From Conidiobolus incongruus B7586 (lineage: Eukaryota; Entomophthoromycota; Entomophthoromycetes; Entomophthorales; Conidiobolaceae): 22,093 bases of DNA. How positions within the stretch are numbered: the first letter of the stretch is position 1; every line of letters begins with the position of its first letter. The notes under the pieces are model-generated. The model made no database searches. It was not told the DNA's origin and saw only the letters and a program-made list of their open reading frames with translations. The stretch is from positions 1-22,093 of the forward strand of contig JNEM01010009.1 in assembly GCA_000697335.1 (NCBI GenBank), in the 5' to 3' direction. Below are positions 8,745-20,480 of the stretch, piece after piece. Position numbers and translations under genes: made by a program.

Positions 8745-11700
8745 TTAATTCATTAATTTTTGAATATCGAGGATTAGAGATTTGATAACTGGTAATTGTG
8801 ACCATTGATTTAAATTTTCCGAATTGGTTTTTTCAAATGTCGTACATTGATTATAAATGAATTCTAAAAAGTGATCAACATGACTGACAATTGATGAATC
8901 CTTAATTCATAGTTAGAGTTGTGTATAATATGATAAATATTGGTAATTACCTTGGAATCAATATGACGAATAGCTTCTTGAAGGATTTGAAGTCGGACGG
9001 GTGTTTGCTGATTGAGATCCTTGGCCATCATTTTGGCAAGGCTTAATAGATCGCGCTGAGAGAACTGGCATGTTGAAAATACTACCGGGATGTTTTGACC
9101 ACTCATGTGGTTTAAAATTGATGGAATATCTTTAACATTTACAGCCTTAAATGATCATTATTAATGATTGAATTTTAAACCAGGTTTGAAATGAACTTAC
9201 ATGCATTATCTCAGATTTGAGTTCAGGACTAATAGTCGTGCTTTGATGAGAAGGGGGTGTGGTAGGTTGGGTGATAGGTGGTGAAGGTTGCTTTACGTTG
9301 ACCGAAGGAAATGGCAAATGGGGTTGGTTGGGACCTGGATAAGCATTCGGGGGAGGTGCAGGATTGTTATTCATTTTCAAAAACCTTGTAATTGCATTGT
9401 CCTCTTGCTATGATAAGAGTAAGTAAAAATAAAATTATAATTTGATTAAAATATTACATTGGGAATAGATTGAGAAATATTTTGAGGAGCATTCGGGGGA
9501 GGGGGAGGGCCTTGAGGAACACTCTGAGGAGCAGGGTAATGAGGTGGAATAGCATGCGGATGTGGGGGAGGAGGAGGGTGAGGGTAGGGGAATGAGTGAG
9601 GACGGTGCTCAAGGGGAGGAGGAACCACTGGAGGTCCAGCATAAAATGGTGGTATTGTCTGGAGCTGTTCAAAATCTAAAATAGCTAGTTAGTATCGAAT
9701 CAATTAAAATTTACAATCATATTACTTTTCTTTAAACCACTTTCGAAAGCAGATTGCATTTGTGTAAACATAGTCTGAGTAGCTTTCTGATAAGCAGGAA
9801 TCAAAAGAGAAGTAAAAGAACTTTGAAAAGCTTCTTGAATACCAGCAATGACGTTATTGGTAATTGTGCTAGTAATACTTTCAACTAAAGCATCAGATTG
9901 GAGAGCAAGATGTACATGGTGTTGAATCATAGAATCGAGATATTTTTGGAAATCAGGTCCAGTAAAATATTGATCCATCAAATTGGGTATCTGATGTTCT
10001 AAACTAAGCTGGATAGATTCAGAAACTCCTCTTTGGATGGAAGCAGGGACAACATTTGAGAGAGTGTAATTGATATTCTGGTTGATACTATCAATGGACT
10101 TGGTAAGATTCTTAGACAATTGGTCAAGCTTTTGAGTATCAACGGTAGCACTACTAGCAGCTTTAGATTTTTCATTACGTTCAGCTTGAGCGATTTTGGG
10201 TTGGGACTCTTTTGGTTGTGCTTTTGGCTTCTCAATAACAGGCTCAACAGGCTTAAAGTCACCCATGGAAAGCAGAGATAAGGATGGTTGAGTACTATTG
10301 ACTTTAGGTTCCGCATTTTTCTTAGACTTTTGAGACTTCGTCTTTGTTTGGTCTTTAGCTGTAGGCTGAGAAGCTTTCTCGGATTGGACTGAGGCCTGTT
10401 GCTTGGATTTGAGGTTATTGATAGGAGTAGATGAAATGCCATTTCTTGGTTGAAGATCGGTATTGGAAAAGCCAGGACGAAGCTGCTCTTCTGGAATAGT
10501 GTACATTTGGATAGTTTTTCCATGCATGACATATAAGACGACAGGCTTAGATGATTCAGAAGCATTAGAATTATTATTAGATGAAATATCCATACTCAAA
10601 ATGTGGTCAGGACATGAGTATTCGATGGAATTATCAAATCTCGACAACAGCAGGTTATTGGGGACCCAATTTAGGCGGAATAAAATAATTGAAGATCTAG
10701 AATTGCATCCGACAAAGAGAGTTTCAGAGATAGGATCATACTTGAGAACATTAACCGATTTGCTCGTAATAGGTTTGGAAATCTTAAATTGTATCGTATG
10801 CAAACTCTTTTGACTGGTCATATCCCAAAGCTGAATATTGAGATTATGATTAAATCCAAGAATAATAAATGAAGCAGGTATCAAGGCAGTCTTGTTTGTA
10901 GTAATTTTAGGTTGAACAGGTTGAATGTAGTTGATGGGCAAATGCATGTTGGTTTGGATTTTCATCAATGGATGAGGGGAATTGGACCAATTCCATACAC
11001 CAACAACACCAGATTGAGTACCAGCAAATATACAAGAGCCATCAGGGGAAAAAGAGATGGAAGTAAGATCATCATCTAAGCCAGATAAAACTGTAGTAGC
11101 ATGAGCTAATTGAGAGGGATGGAATGTGGAATTGGTAACTCCAGCTGGTATAGTGTCGGTATTGAAAACAAGGATTTGCTTGTTAGAGCAACTTACAGCA
11201 ATGATGCTGGGGTTAGTAGGATGGAAGATAGTGCGTAAAAACTCGATGTCATCAGGAGTACCATTGATTTTACATACCATTGAGTATTCTAAACCTCTTT
11301 CAGATGAGGGAATGTGCTTAATATCCCAAATAATAAAGTGATTGGATTGAGACAAAGTGACAAGACAATGTTTCTGACCATTATCAAAATCTGCTTGAGC
11401 GTAAGATTTTCTTAATTTAATATCGATAAGTGGTGATTTTTCATCTCTAACGAGAGCACGATATCCATCTTTCTCATGAATTAACCTAACTTTGCCAGAT
11501 TTCATTGCGTAGCTAATGAGTCCACAATGAGAAGAAATCAATTGTCCAGAATTTAGGTCTGCTTCGTTGCTGACATGAGAAATTGTGAAGTATTCAAGAT
11601 ACTCCATGGCACTTGGAACTGATTCAAAGCCACCTTGATCGTTCAATTCGAGATTTCCTTGACTTAAGCCAATTACATTGGTTTTTGGTAGACTAAAAGA

Positions 11701-12739
11701 TATTTTTTTAAATGATTAATATTTGATAACGAGAAATTGTTGAAAAATATTGTAATATACCTGAAATCATTATTATTTTCTAATAAATCGAATAAGTTGG
11801 AATTATCGAATGGCGAGACACCAATATCATTTGTCTTTGACTCAATATCTAATCCACAGTTCAAACCTGCATTATTGGATGGAGGAATGGACGTCGTCTT
11901 GTCAGGTTGATTGGAAGTAAGAGCTTGAGCAAAAAAAGATTTAGGTGAAATAGCCCTGGAACTCTTCTCTGATTGTGGGGTTGATGGCAATGGTACATTA
12001 TGAGGACTTAACGATGCCATTTCTGACGCTGACATAGAGTGGTCAGAGTCACACTGTTTTTTCTCTGGTCCGAATCCTTTGGCGAATGCAGCCAGAGGGT
12101 TGTCTTGTGTTCCATTCACTGTGGGAGCAGTGGTAGGTTGATAATAATGACTTAAATCATTTTCGCTAAAATGAATGAAATTCAATAATGTTACCAATCT
12201 GTGTAGAGTAATAGCTACCTTTTAGGGGCTTGACCAAGAATCAGGCTCTTCAAAGCTTTACTCGATTCCTCCAACAATTGTGCGGGCGATTTGACTGGAT
12301 TGTTTAAATCCCCATTTTGAGCATCTTGATGTAATTTTGGGCTATCATTAGCGGAAACAACGTTAGAAGAATCGGAAGGGAAGGAAGGCTTCATAACATT
12401 TTGAGTTAACAAATTGAGCAAATTTTGTGACGCATCTTTATCGGTATTAAAACTTTGAGAAGTTTTAGGTAATGAAGGCTGTGACGGTAAACTACTTGGA
12501 TTCGTGTTGTTAGTATTGGAACCAACGAAATTGGCCATAGAAAATAAAGACAGCAAGTTATTTGTCTGAGCAGGCAAAGTTTTTGAAGGGTTAGTATTAG
12601 AACCGTTAGTATTATTATTAACTTCGCTATTTCTCCTGAATTGATTCAAAAAACTTTGAATAGGTTCCTCTTGTGGAGGGTGAGATAATTTATCATCACT
12701 GATTAATTCAGGAGATATAGACTGATTGTTAACGGACAT
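8745..12739 (-). CDS. EDC4: EDC4/Ge-1, enhancer of mRNA decapping 4 (scaffold of the Dcp1-Dcp2 complex)
   Basis: Seven exons: 12739-12219, 12165-11761, 11692-9726, 9675-9458, 9407-9201, 9145-8951 and 8900-8745. The introns are 53, 68, 50, 50, 55 and 50 nt; the third contains a perfect TACTAAC branch site. They encode 1222 residues. Residues 1-325 are disordered and Ser/Asn-rich. Residues about 350-710 are the WD40 domain (HFIIWDIK, SISFSPDGSCIFAG, VVGVWNW, IQLWDM). A basic linker follows to about 825. Residues 829-964 are the amphipathic helical region typical of Ge-1 (PASIQRGVSESI, FQSSFTSLLIPAYQKATQTM). A proline-rich segment (about 965-1060) is followed by a conserved helical C-terminus (SQRDLLSLAKMMAKDLNQQT, LQILQEAIRHID). 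The protein should act in P-bodies, linking Dcp1, Dcp2 and Xrn1. The S. pombe relative is Pdc1. All splice phases agree with the frame. Confidence 0.93.
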
Positions 12740-14508
12740 ATTTTTTAAAAAAGGGAGTGCTTGAAATTAAATTAATATAGAGTACTGTTATAATACACTG
12801 TTGTTTAATTTAATGCTTGCTATGAGTTATAGTTTATAAATTGACTGACGAAATCCAATTAATTACCAAGTTAAATTTAGCTTTAATTATATGGGATCAT
12901 CTGAATTGTAAACCATCTTGATTAGCTCTATTTGATCAATTTGATTTAAAGCTAAATTAATGATATTATTAAATTAGTCTCCATTCATCAAATGCTAAAT
13001 TATATTTCTAATAAAAATTAGTACTATCCTACTATTTTAATATTTTATTTTAAAAAATTTAAATTTGAAAGAAGCAGAAATATGTTTTAATATGAGATAA
13101 ATTAAAATCAATCATTTAAAAATATTATAGTGTAAATGTAAACAAATCAATGCACAAATGAAACAGCTCTCAGTTGATGAATATAGATTATATATGTTTA
13201 TTTATATTATATATAAGATATTAAGAGATAATATATATATATTTCAGTAATTCAAGCCCTCTTATTAATATATTATTAAATGATGGAATATGTAAGTAAT
13301 TGAATATTCGTGCTAAAATTTGTGTTAACATCTATTTTAAATCATTCAAATTAATTTACTCTAACCTACTAAATACTATAGTTAACTTTATTATTCTAAA
13401 AGATCAATCAAATGCTTTGAAATAAATAAAAGTTTATGTTTTTAACTTTCTGACAGCTATTCAAATAATAATTAACTTTTAATTCAAATGCATATATTTT
13501 GTAATTTGATCAATATCATTTAATTGAAAATATATATTATAAGGCAAAGGACACTTTATTAAATTCACAATATTATTTGTTGTAAAAAACTATATAATAA
13601 TTATGTTATATGAATTTGTCAAAAAATAAAATACTTATTATATTGAGCTTCATTTGAAACTTAATGGTATTTAAACCAATATATAATAATATCTATTATC
13701 ATTATATTTGTATAAAATATTATTAAGATTTAAGATACATAATAGATGATAATTAATTTGAATTTTTTACATATAATTGATGAGATAAATTGAAAATAGT
13801 TTTTATGGTCCTATTCAATTAGGATTGATAAATCTTGATGAATCTATAACATTGAATTCATATACAATATTTAAATGTAAAACAATTACTGCATGGTTGT
13901 ATGAATTCAAATAATTAAATATTTATAAAATTATTTAAAAGATTAATTCAATACCATATCTTATTATATAACCTTTAAATATAAAATAATTCAAATAGGA
14001 TGGTTGTTATTAAATAATCTAATATTTGAATAGTTATTTATTATATTTTATAAATAATTGGCATATTCATCATCAGTATGTATAACTTGAACCAAGTCTT
14101 CTATTAGTTTTCTTAATCTGAAAATGATGAAACGAAAAAAATTTACAATTCAGGAGTTATGTCCTAATTAAGCAATTAATTTGAAAATTTAATTTGATTA
14201 AATTTTCCTAGAAATATAAATAAAAAACATACAATGCAAATCAAATAATATTCTTAATTATAAGTGACAAAATATATCTAATCAATATTGTATTATAGTA
14301 TATAAAACCTATGACCATTATTAAATATGATCTAAAAATAAAATTCCATTCTTCTAACAACATACCCAAAAACAACCTTAATTAAACTAATTAACAACTT
14401 TGAAAAAATTTGTCAAACCAAAAAAAATTTGATTAAATTAATCCAATTTAATTAACTTTACCATTATAACTTTTTTTAATTTAATTTTAAAGACATTCAA
14501 ACTGAAAT
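12740..14508. other. AT-rich divergent intergenic region, with a possible short exon on the minus strand
   Basis: This stretch separates the divergent EDC4 and R3H-SUZ starts and must hold both promoters. Most of it is featureless A/T. On the minus strand, a TTTTCAG acceptor-like site near 14118 is followed by 22 open codons ending at TAA 14050-14048. The peptide begins LRKLIEDLVQ and ends DDEYANYL, which looks more protein-like than its surroundings. Just upstream, 14363-14241 encodes a 40-residue hydrophobic frame starting MLLEEWNFIF. I could not join the two with introns of normal size, so neither is called as a gene. Confidence 0.35.
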
Positions 14509-16170
14509 ATGTCTATACCCTATCAATATTCAGCAATACCCAATCCAATATTAAATAATGTCACCTCAACAGAAGAATATGATTCCGTTATTCTAGCGGG
14601 TTTAAAAAATCCCAAAGATCGTTTATTCTTGTTAAAATTAGATAAAGATTTAGAAGCATTTATCCACGACAAAGAGTAATTATCAATAATATTCTCTTTC
14701 GTATTTAATGTATTAATCTAGTTTATAGTAATTCCAAATTAGAATTTAAAAATTTAAACTCTTATTATAGGTTATTCGTACATAGACTAGCTCACCAATA
14801 TAAATTAAGCCATCCAGTTAACCCAGAGAACCAAGCTATCGTACTTTATAAAAATATTGAGAGTTGCATGTAATTTAAACTCATTATTTATCTAATATTT
14901 TTTTTGATTAATGGATTTTAGACCAAAGGTTAGACTCAATGATATTAAAGGACCCGAGATAATTGAGGAAAAGGTGAAGGTGCCTCAAGGGCTTATGATC
15001 ATGAAGAGGAAATCAGATAATGCAAACCAGCCTAAGCAGCCTGTGATTGCGAAAAGAGATGTGGAGAAGGACGAGCGTAAGCCAGTTATGAGTTTAGAGG
15101 AGAAGGAAGCTGCTTATCAACTGGCGAGAGCTCGTATCTTTCAGCAAGAAGCTGGCAGTATAGATATCAAATCTGCAGGAGTTTCCGACAGTGATTTGAA
15201 GGAAATGAGTACGTCTGAAAGTGATAGTGTGAACATTGATTATTTTAATAATGGGGAGGATATTCAAGTTAAAATGAATGAACAAAATCAAACTAAAGAG
15301 AATAGTGATAAGAATATTGAAGTACCAAGCCACCAAACAACGACTATGCAACCCAATTATGATTACTCAGCAAACTATCAGGGTGATTTTAATGCTTACA
15401 AAAGGGACGGATACAACAGTAATTATAATTCATATCCAAATAATCCAACGAATCCTCCAAATACTGCATCATACCAGCAATATCAAATTAATCTTCAACC
15501 TGGTTACAATGCGCCACCGTTACCAAATTACTATCATGAAGACTCTTCTGGAAACTACTCCAACTCTCAAGATAATACATCCTCAATGAGCAGTCCTAAT
15601 ATGTACAGTGGCAGCAATTACAGTATGAATTACAATGCTCCAAAATCATTTACACCATACATGGGTACAGAACTATCGTTCCGTCCGCCTCCCAGAAATC
15701 GAGAGTTATTTGATCCCAGTAAACCCACCAAACCCAGTCAGAGGAATGGTGGCCAGAATGATGTAAATAGACTAACTCAATCATTCAATCAGATCAGATT
15801 AGGTGGTGGATTCTCTTCGATTTCCCCACAATCCAGATCCCCGCGGCTGATGCACACACTCCAAATCTTACCTAAAACTCCTGACGAACCTCTGCGCAAT
15901 GTATTCATTCGAGGAGCTACCATTCGCCGATTGGCTCACAACGACCGCCATGTCCTACTAGCATCATTCGATAGCGACGAAGCTGCAGAACGCGCAATCC
16001 GCAACGAAGCTATGAACCCAGTGAGTAAAATTATGCTCATACGATGGGAAGGTGGCAGTATCACTCCCAAATCCCAACCCAGTTCTGGAGGCCCGCCATC
16101 ACCGCAATTAGCGAGTCGGGTAGCAACCGATATGACACCAATTACGAATCACTCAGTGCAGGCCATATAA
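14509..16170 (+). CDS. R3H-SUZ domain RNA-binding protein
   Basis: Three exons, 14509-14675, 14729-14869 and 14922-16170, with 53- and 52-nt introns, encode 518 residues. The N-terminal block DRLFLLKLDKDLEAFI (38-52) and LNSYYRLFVHRLAHQYKLSH (65-84) form an R3H domain, with the defining Arg70 and His74 (R-x3-H). It is followed by a SUZ domain at about 103-180, including LMIMKRK and SLEEKEAAYQLARARIF. This R3H-SUZ pair is found in eukaryotic single-strand RNA/DNA-binding proteins such as the animal Encore/ARPP21 group and fungal relatives, which act on mRNAs in the cytoplasm. Residues 210-350 are low-complexity, rich in Asn, Tyr, Pro and Ser, and probably disordered. Residues about 411-480 (HVLLASFDSDEAAERAIRNE) look like the second half of an RRM fold. 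Taking the ATG at 14911 as the start would lose the whole R3H domain. The gene converges on GPHR, 157 bases away. Confidence 0.9.
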
Positions 16171-16327
16171 CACAGAATGAACCATTTCAATACAATACTT
16201 CATAATTTATCATTTAATAATATAAAATACAAATCAATTTATCACTAACAATTATATTGTCTCAATTTATTATCCATATTTTATACAAAAAATATTAATA
16301 AATCAACAATCTATATAAAAACATTTA

Positions 16328-18225
16328 TTACAAAATATTTTCTACTTTTTGATGATTCCAATAAAAGAATATCATAGCAATAACTGAACTGATTAAGAAC
16401 ATGCAGTCAAACCACAGTTGGAAATAATCAAATTTCAAGTGGTCGAGTACTTCACTGAGAATTTTTCTAAATTGTTGTCAGTATTTATATTAGAGTATTG
16501 AATGATATGATAGTAATTACCTGTATTCTTCAGGTAAACTTACGCGGATTAGAACTACGAGACTTAAGAAATAAATGGAGATAGTTTGACTTAGAAACAG
16601 ATGGATGAATTCGCGACTTAGTTTGATTTTGTAGTTTTTACTCAACTAGACCACGACAATTAGCAGTTGATAAATTAACTATATTATAAACTTACCCTGA
16701 CAAAATTAACCAACAATCCCCTCATACTCACAAACACCAATATACCAATAAACCAAAACGATAATTGCTGACTCCAAAACTTGACATCTAAATCGGTATT
16801 CCCACCAAGCCACTAAAATACTCAAACTTCTCGAGATGGGGTCGGATTGCTGGAATTTAGATGAGAGTTTGAATAGAATGTTGATGATGGCCATCAGGAT
16901 GCGGTAGATACAGTAGATGGTGAAGAAGTAACCCAAGAAATTCATGATTTGACCTTGTAGAGTTTTGCTGTATTTGATGCGGTCCTGATTATTGTGTTAA
17001 TAGCGTGGATTTAGTAATATATTGGATTAATTTACCTTGCGGAATTGAATGCTTCTCAAATCATTGTGAATTTCTTCGCTTAAATTGTCTAAGGCTGCGA
17101 GTTCTTGGTGAATATTGGGGTCTAAGTATATTAAATTAGTTATGAATAGTTGGATGATCGGTTGAGAATTACTTCGATTAGTTAAATTGGTAACAGATGA
17201 TATCATAGAATTGAAAAAACCCGAACTACTACTACTAGAAGTCCCATTCTAATTTAAAAATATTTTTAATTATAGTTATTAGTATTATGATTACAAAATT
17301 TACATTATTTGAGGAGTTTTCTAACATCTGTTGTTTCTGTAACAGTTCTTCCTTCTGCTTAGTAACCATTTCCAAAGTTTGACTCAATTCTAATTCCGAA
17401 TTGTTTATACTCTCTAAACTTGTACCCCTAACAACTTTTATTAACATCTAAAATATTAAAATAAAAATAAAAATCACTTTATAAAAGCATTCAAATTGGA
17501 GTAAACGTTATCAATAGCACCCATTCCCGATAAGCAAGCGATCATAGTGACTCCAAATACGGCGACACGACCTAAAACTTCGTCGAATAACCAAGCGTCT
17601 AACAACTTAATTAATGACAATATTAAACACGAATTTTATATATTACTGAAAGATAAATGATCCGTTTTAACGAGGTTATTACCACCCCAATACCAAATTA
17701 TAGACCAATTAATAATAAGACCAATAGTTATCAATATAAATTGAAATTTTAAACTCAAATCTAAAATGACAATTAATATATTAGGTTTTATAACTATTAG
17801 AATATAATTTTAGATATACTTTTAAAAAATATTTGAATTGTCAAATAAATTTGACCAATTGGTATAATTAATAATATAATAATTAAATTAATTATTAAAT
17901 TGATTTTGAATATTAATTCTAACAAATGATGACTAAAACTTGGTTAATAATAATACTTTAAATTAATATTAAATTATTACTTGGTTTCAATATTGTACAA
18001 TATTTCCAACATAACAATTTCAAACATCAATAGACTGAAATTAAGACATATTGGGAATAGGTATTGAATATGGGGTATGATGGGTTTCGTTATAGTGTTG
18101 ATTTGAGATGTATTGACATATACAAATGTTCTATCAATATATTTTACGATGAACTTGATTCCTATCAGAATTGTTAGGAATTGTATGGTTATTAAAATAG
18201 TTAGTATTAGTGTGGCAGGTTGCAT
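16328..18225 (-). CDS. GPHR: Golgi pH regulator (GPHR/GPR89/GTG family), with a one-base frameshift in exon 8
   Basis: Ten exons: 18225-17981, 17932-17820, 17760-17647, 17598-17478, 17427-17304, 17248-17173, 17121-17036, 16984-16696, 16645-16521 and 16466-16328. The introns are 48-59 nt. They give about 476 residues, against about 455 in human GPR89. Matches to the family include MFEIVMLEIL, RVAVFGVTMIACLSGMGAI, the coiled LSQTLEMVTKQKEELLQKQQ, KYSKTLQGQIMNFLGYFFTI, MAIINILF, DVKFWSQQLSFWFIGIL, MRGLL, LIRVSLPEEYR and a final membrane helix. There are eight or nine membrane segments around a central cytosolic coiled coil. The protein is a voltage-dependent anion channel-like component that keeps the Golgi acidic; plant GTGs have been proposed as ABA receptors. 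In exon 8 the frame changes by one base at the GGG run read at 16803-16801, after residue 354. Family similarity continues on both sides, so the gene is otherwise intact. Confidence 0.92.
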
Positions 18226-19379
18226 TTTTATATATTTTTTTTGGGACTGGGAATTAGGAGTCAAGAGATTATTTATACAAATTATAGAAAGATTAGTAGA
18301 TTTATGGGATAATTAACCAATTAAATTTTAACATTTTAAAAAATTTAAAGAATATTATATTAAAAATTATAATTAAATTTTTTTAGAAAATTAAATAAAT
18401 TGAATTATACTTTCATTAATATATTTTTATGATTATTATTTTTATCAATACTATAAATTTATTTTGTTTAATTGATTTTGATAATTCAATCAATATTATT
18501 CTAAATTCAAATATAATTTAGAAATTATGTAAAATTAAATCACAGTAATGAATTCAAAAGGGTGAAAATATTTCACAAAAAAAATCTAATACTACCAATT
18601 TTAAATATAATAAATTATTTATATATCTTGAATCTATTTGGTTTTATAATTTTTATAATTAATATACTATACAAATATTAAATCAAAATTTCGGTTATAT
18701 TTATTTATTACAATTTTTATTTCTTTAATAAAGCTATAATTAAATAATATATAAATAATCTTAATGATTTATAGTATATAAATCCATATTATTATTAAAA
18801 TTTATCATTTTTTTATTTATCAAAATTTAAAAATATATTAATAATTGAATAAAATATTTTAATTTAATCAATTGAAGCAATATTATAATATAAAAAAAAT
18901 AGATTAAATTGAAACAATAATGATTAATTAAAAAAATGAAAAAAATGTATTTTTCTTGATATATTGATTATATAATCCTATAACTGTTATTGAAATATAT
19001 AATTATATTTAACTATTAATTTTTGTAGGTTAAGGGATTTATTAAAAATTATTTAAATGATTATATAATTTATAAAGTAATGGAAGTACTAGTTGAAACA
19101 ACCGACAGATATTACATTATGAATATATTGAATAATATTATTAAGATTTTGATGATATTATTATGAAATAATATCCAAATTGGCGATTATAATAACTATG
19201 ATATTCAAAACTTGACAAGTTTGAAATAAATTTAATGTTATTAGTGGTAAAAAGGAGAACCATCTGATTGGTCCAAATTGTTAAATAAGCCAATTAAAAT
19301 GAAGGAATCATTCAATTTAATATATAATATTAAGATTAAAATTGAAATTATATAAAATTTTATACTATATGCTCGCGTC
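18226..19379. other. AT-rich intergenic region
   Basis: This lies between the divergent GPHR and RPL13 genes. Apart from GPHR promoter sequence at the left, I see only A/T-rich DNA. A 28-codon frame at 19080 is too short to call. Confidence 0.6.
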
Positions 19380-19587
19380 CTTCTCTTTGCTTGGGTCCTT
19401 ATACCGGAATCACCCTATATAATTTGTAAGTGGAAGCATCCATTAAAATATCAAAAATAAATAGAATAAAGATAAAGGATAAAATTAAAAAATATAAGTG
19501 TTAATTAATGGAATGAAATAATATAAAAAGAGACAGCCTAATATAATAATTGAAAATGATCAATCACTAATCTAGAGTCAATTATAG
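19380..19587 (+). promoter_or_regulatory. RPL13 promoter/leader: TCT-like pyrimidine start and possible 5'-UTR intron
   Basis: A GC-richer island starts at about 19371. It contains a pyrimidine tract CTTCTCTTTGCTTGGG (from 19380) and a GTAAGT 46 bases further on (19426). A CACTAATCTAG branch/acceptor-like end (AG at 19574-19575) or a later TATAG (19587) lies just before the ATG. RPS0 has the same arrangement. A TATA-like CTATATAA at 19415-19422 would conflict with transcription starting upstream of it, so the initiator and leader-intron reading is tentative. Confidence 0.35.
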
Positions 19588-19590
19588 AAA

Positions 19591-20280
19591 ATGGTATTAA
19601 AGCACAACAATCAGCTTCCCAACGCCCACTTCCGTAAGGACTGGCAACTTCGCGTCAAGACCTGGTTCAACCAACCCGGTCGTAAGCTCCGTCGTAGACA
19701 AAACCGTGTCAAGAAGGCTGCTCAAATTGCCCCTCGCCCCGTCGATGGTCTTTTGAGACCCATCGTCTCTTGCCCCACCAACCGCTACAACATGAAGGTT
19801 CGTGCTGGCCGTGGTTTCACTTTCGAAGAACTCAAGGCTGCTGGTATCAACCGCAAGGAAGCCCGTACCATCGGTATTGCTGTTGACCACCGTCGTCGCA
19901 ACCGCTCCGAAGAATCTCTTCAACGCAATGTTGAACGTCTCCAACTCTACAAGAGCAAGTTGATCGTCTTCCCCCGCCGTGCTGGTAAGCCCAAGAAGGG
20001 TGATAGCGAAGTAAGACAAATCTGTAAATCTATTTTAAATTTTCACTAATCACTAATTTAGGCCTCTGAAACCGCTCAAGCTACTCAACACACTGGTGAA
20101 CTCTTCCCCGTCAAGAACACCGTTGTCTTCGAAGAACCCCGTGCCGTTACCTCTGAAGAACAAAGCTTCAACGCCTTCCAAACTCTTCTCAACCTCCGCT
20201 CTGACCTCCGTCAAGCCGGTAACCGCGAAAAGATTGCCAAGGCCAAGGCTGAAGAAGAAGCCCAAAAAGTCAAGAAATAA
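19591..20280 (+). CDS. RPL13: 60S ribosomal protein L13 (eL13 family)
   Basis: Two exons, 19591-20010 and 20062-20280, are joined across a 51-nt intron (20011-20061, GTAAGA..TTTAG with CACTAAT branch-like sites). The product is 212 residues, close to human RPL13 (211) and yeast (199). Family blocks are [86 protein letters not shown] and the lysine-rich end EEAQKVKK. It is a basic large-subunit protein bound to rRNA. The start [11 protein letters not shown] is the family's usual short leader, with AAAATGG around the ATG. Without the intron the frame would end after 12 wrong residues. As with RPS0, codons are C-ending and GC is far above the surroundings, indicating strong expression selection. 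Confidence 0.97.
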
Positions 20281-20480
20281 GCGTTGTATCAAATTAGGAT
20301 GTCCATCAATAAAGCCCGATGACCCATCACTCCTCTCCATAGTTCATATTAGTTTCAGGCGCTTGGTTCATATATACATTTTATTGTTTTTCACCCAATT
20401 TTTAATAGATATTTATTTGCATTTTTTAGATTTTATTAAACTCTTACTTGTCACAATCTCCAATCCTTCCCTTTCCGTTT
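20281..20480 (+). other. RPL13 3' UTR and flank
   Basis: The 200 bases after the stop are richer in C and G than the following spacer, as expected for a transcribed 3' UTR. An AATAAA at 20308-20313 is a possible poly(A) signal, although this hexamer is common by chance in such AT-rich DNA. Confidence 0.4.

Noticed and set aside
9999-10565. 188-codon minus-strand frame within EDC4
   Set aside because: It is a shifted frame of EDC4 exon 3, whose real frame carries the WD40 and helical regions.
13158-13250. 30-codon frame beginning MKQLSVDEYRLYMF
   Set aside because: No conservation can be seen and no coherent exon follows; frames of this length are common here by chance.
16779-16804. A tiny intron explaining the GPHR frameshift
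   Set aside because: A GT..AG pair about 26 nt apart exists, but removing it does not give the conserved frame, and the codon count already matches the family without any removal.
17448-17477. A 30-nt intron in GPHR ending at the first TTTTAG after exon 4
   Set aside because: It puts a stop codon in frame. The next acceptor (AG at 17429-17428) gives a 50-nt intron and restores the family sequence.
19080-19166. 28-codon frame beginning MEVLVETTDRYY
   Set aside because: It is too short, quickly becomes typical translated AT-rich sequence, and has no nearby matching exon.
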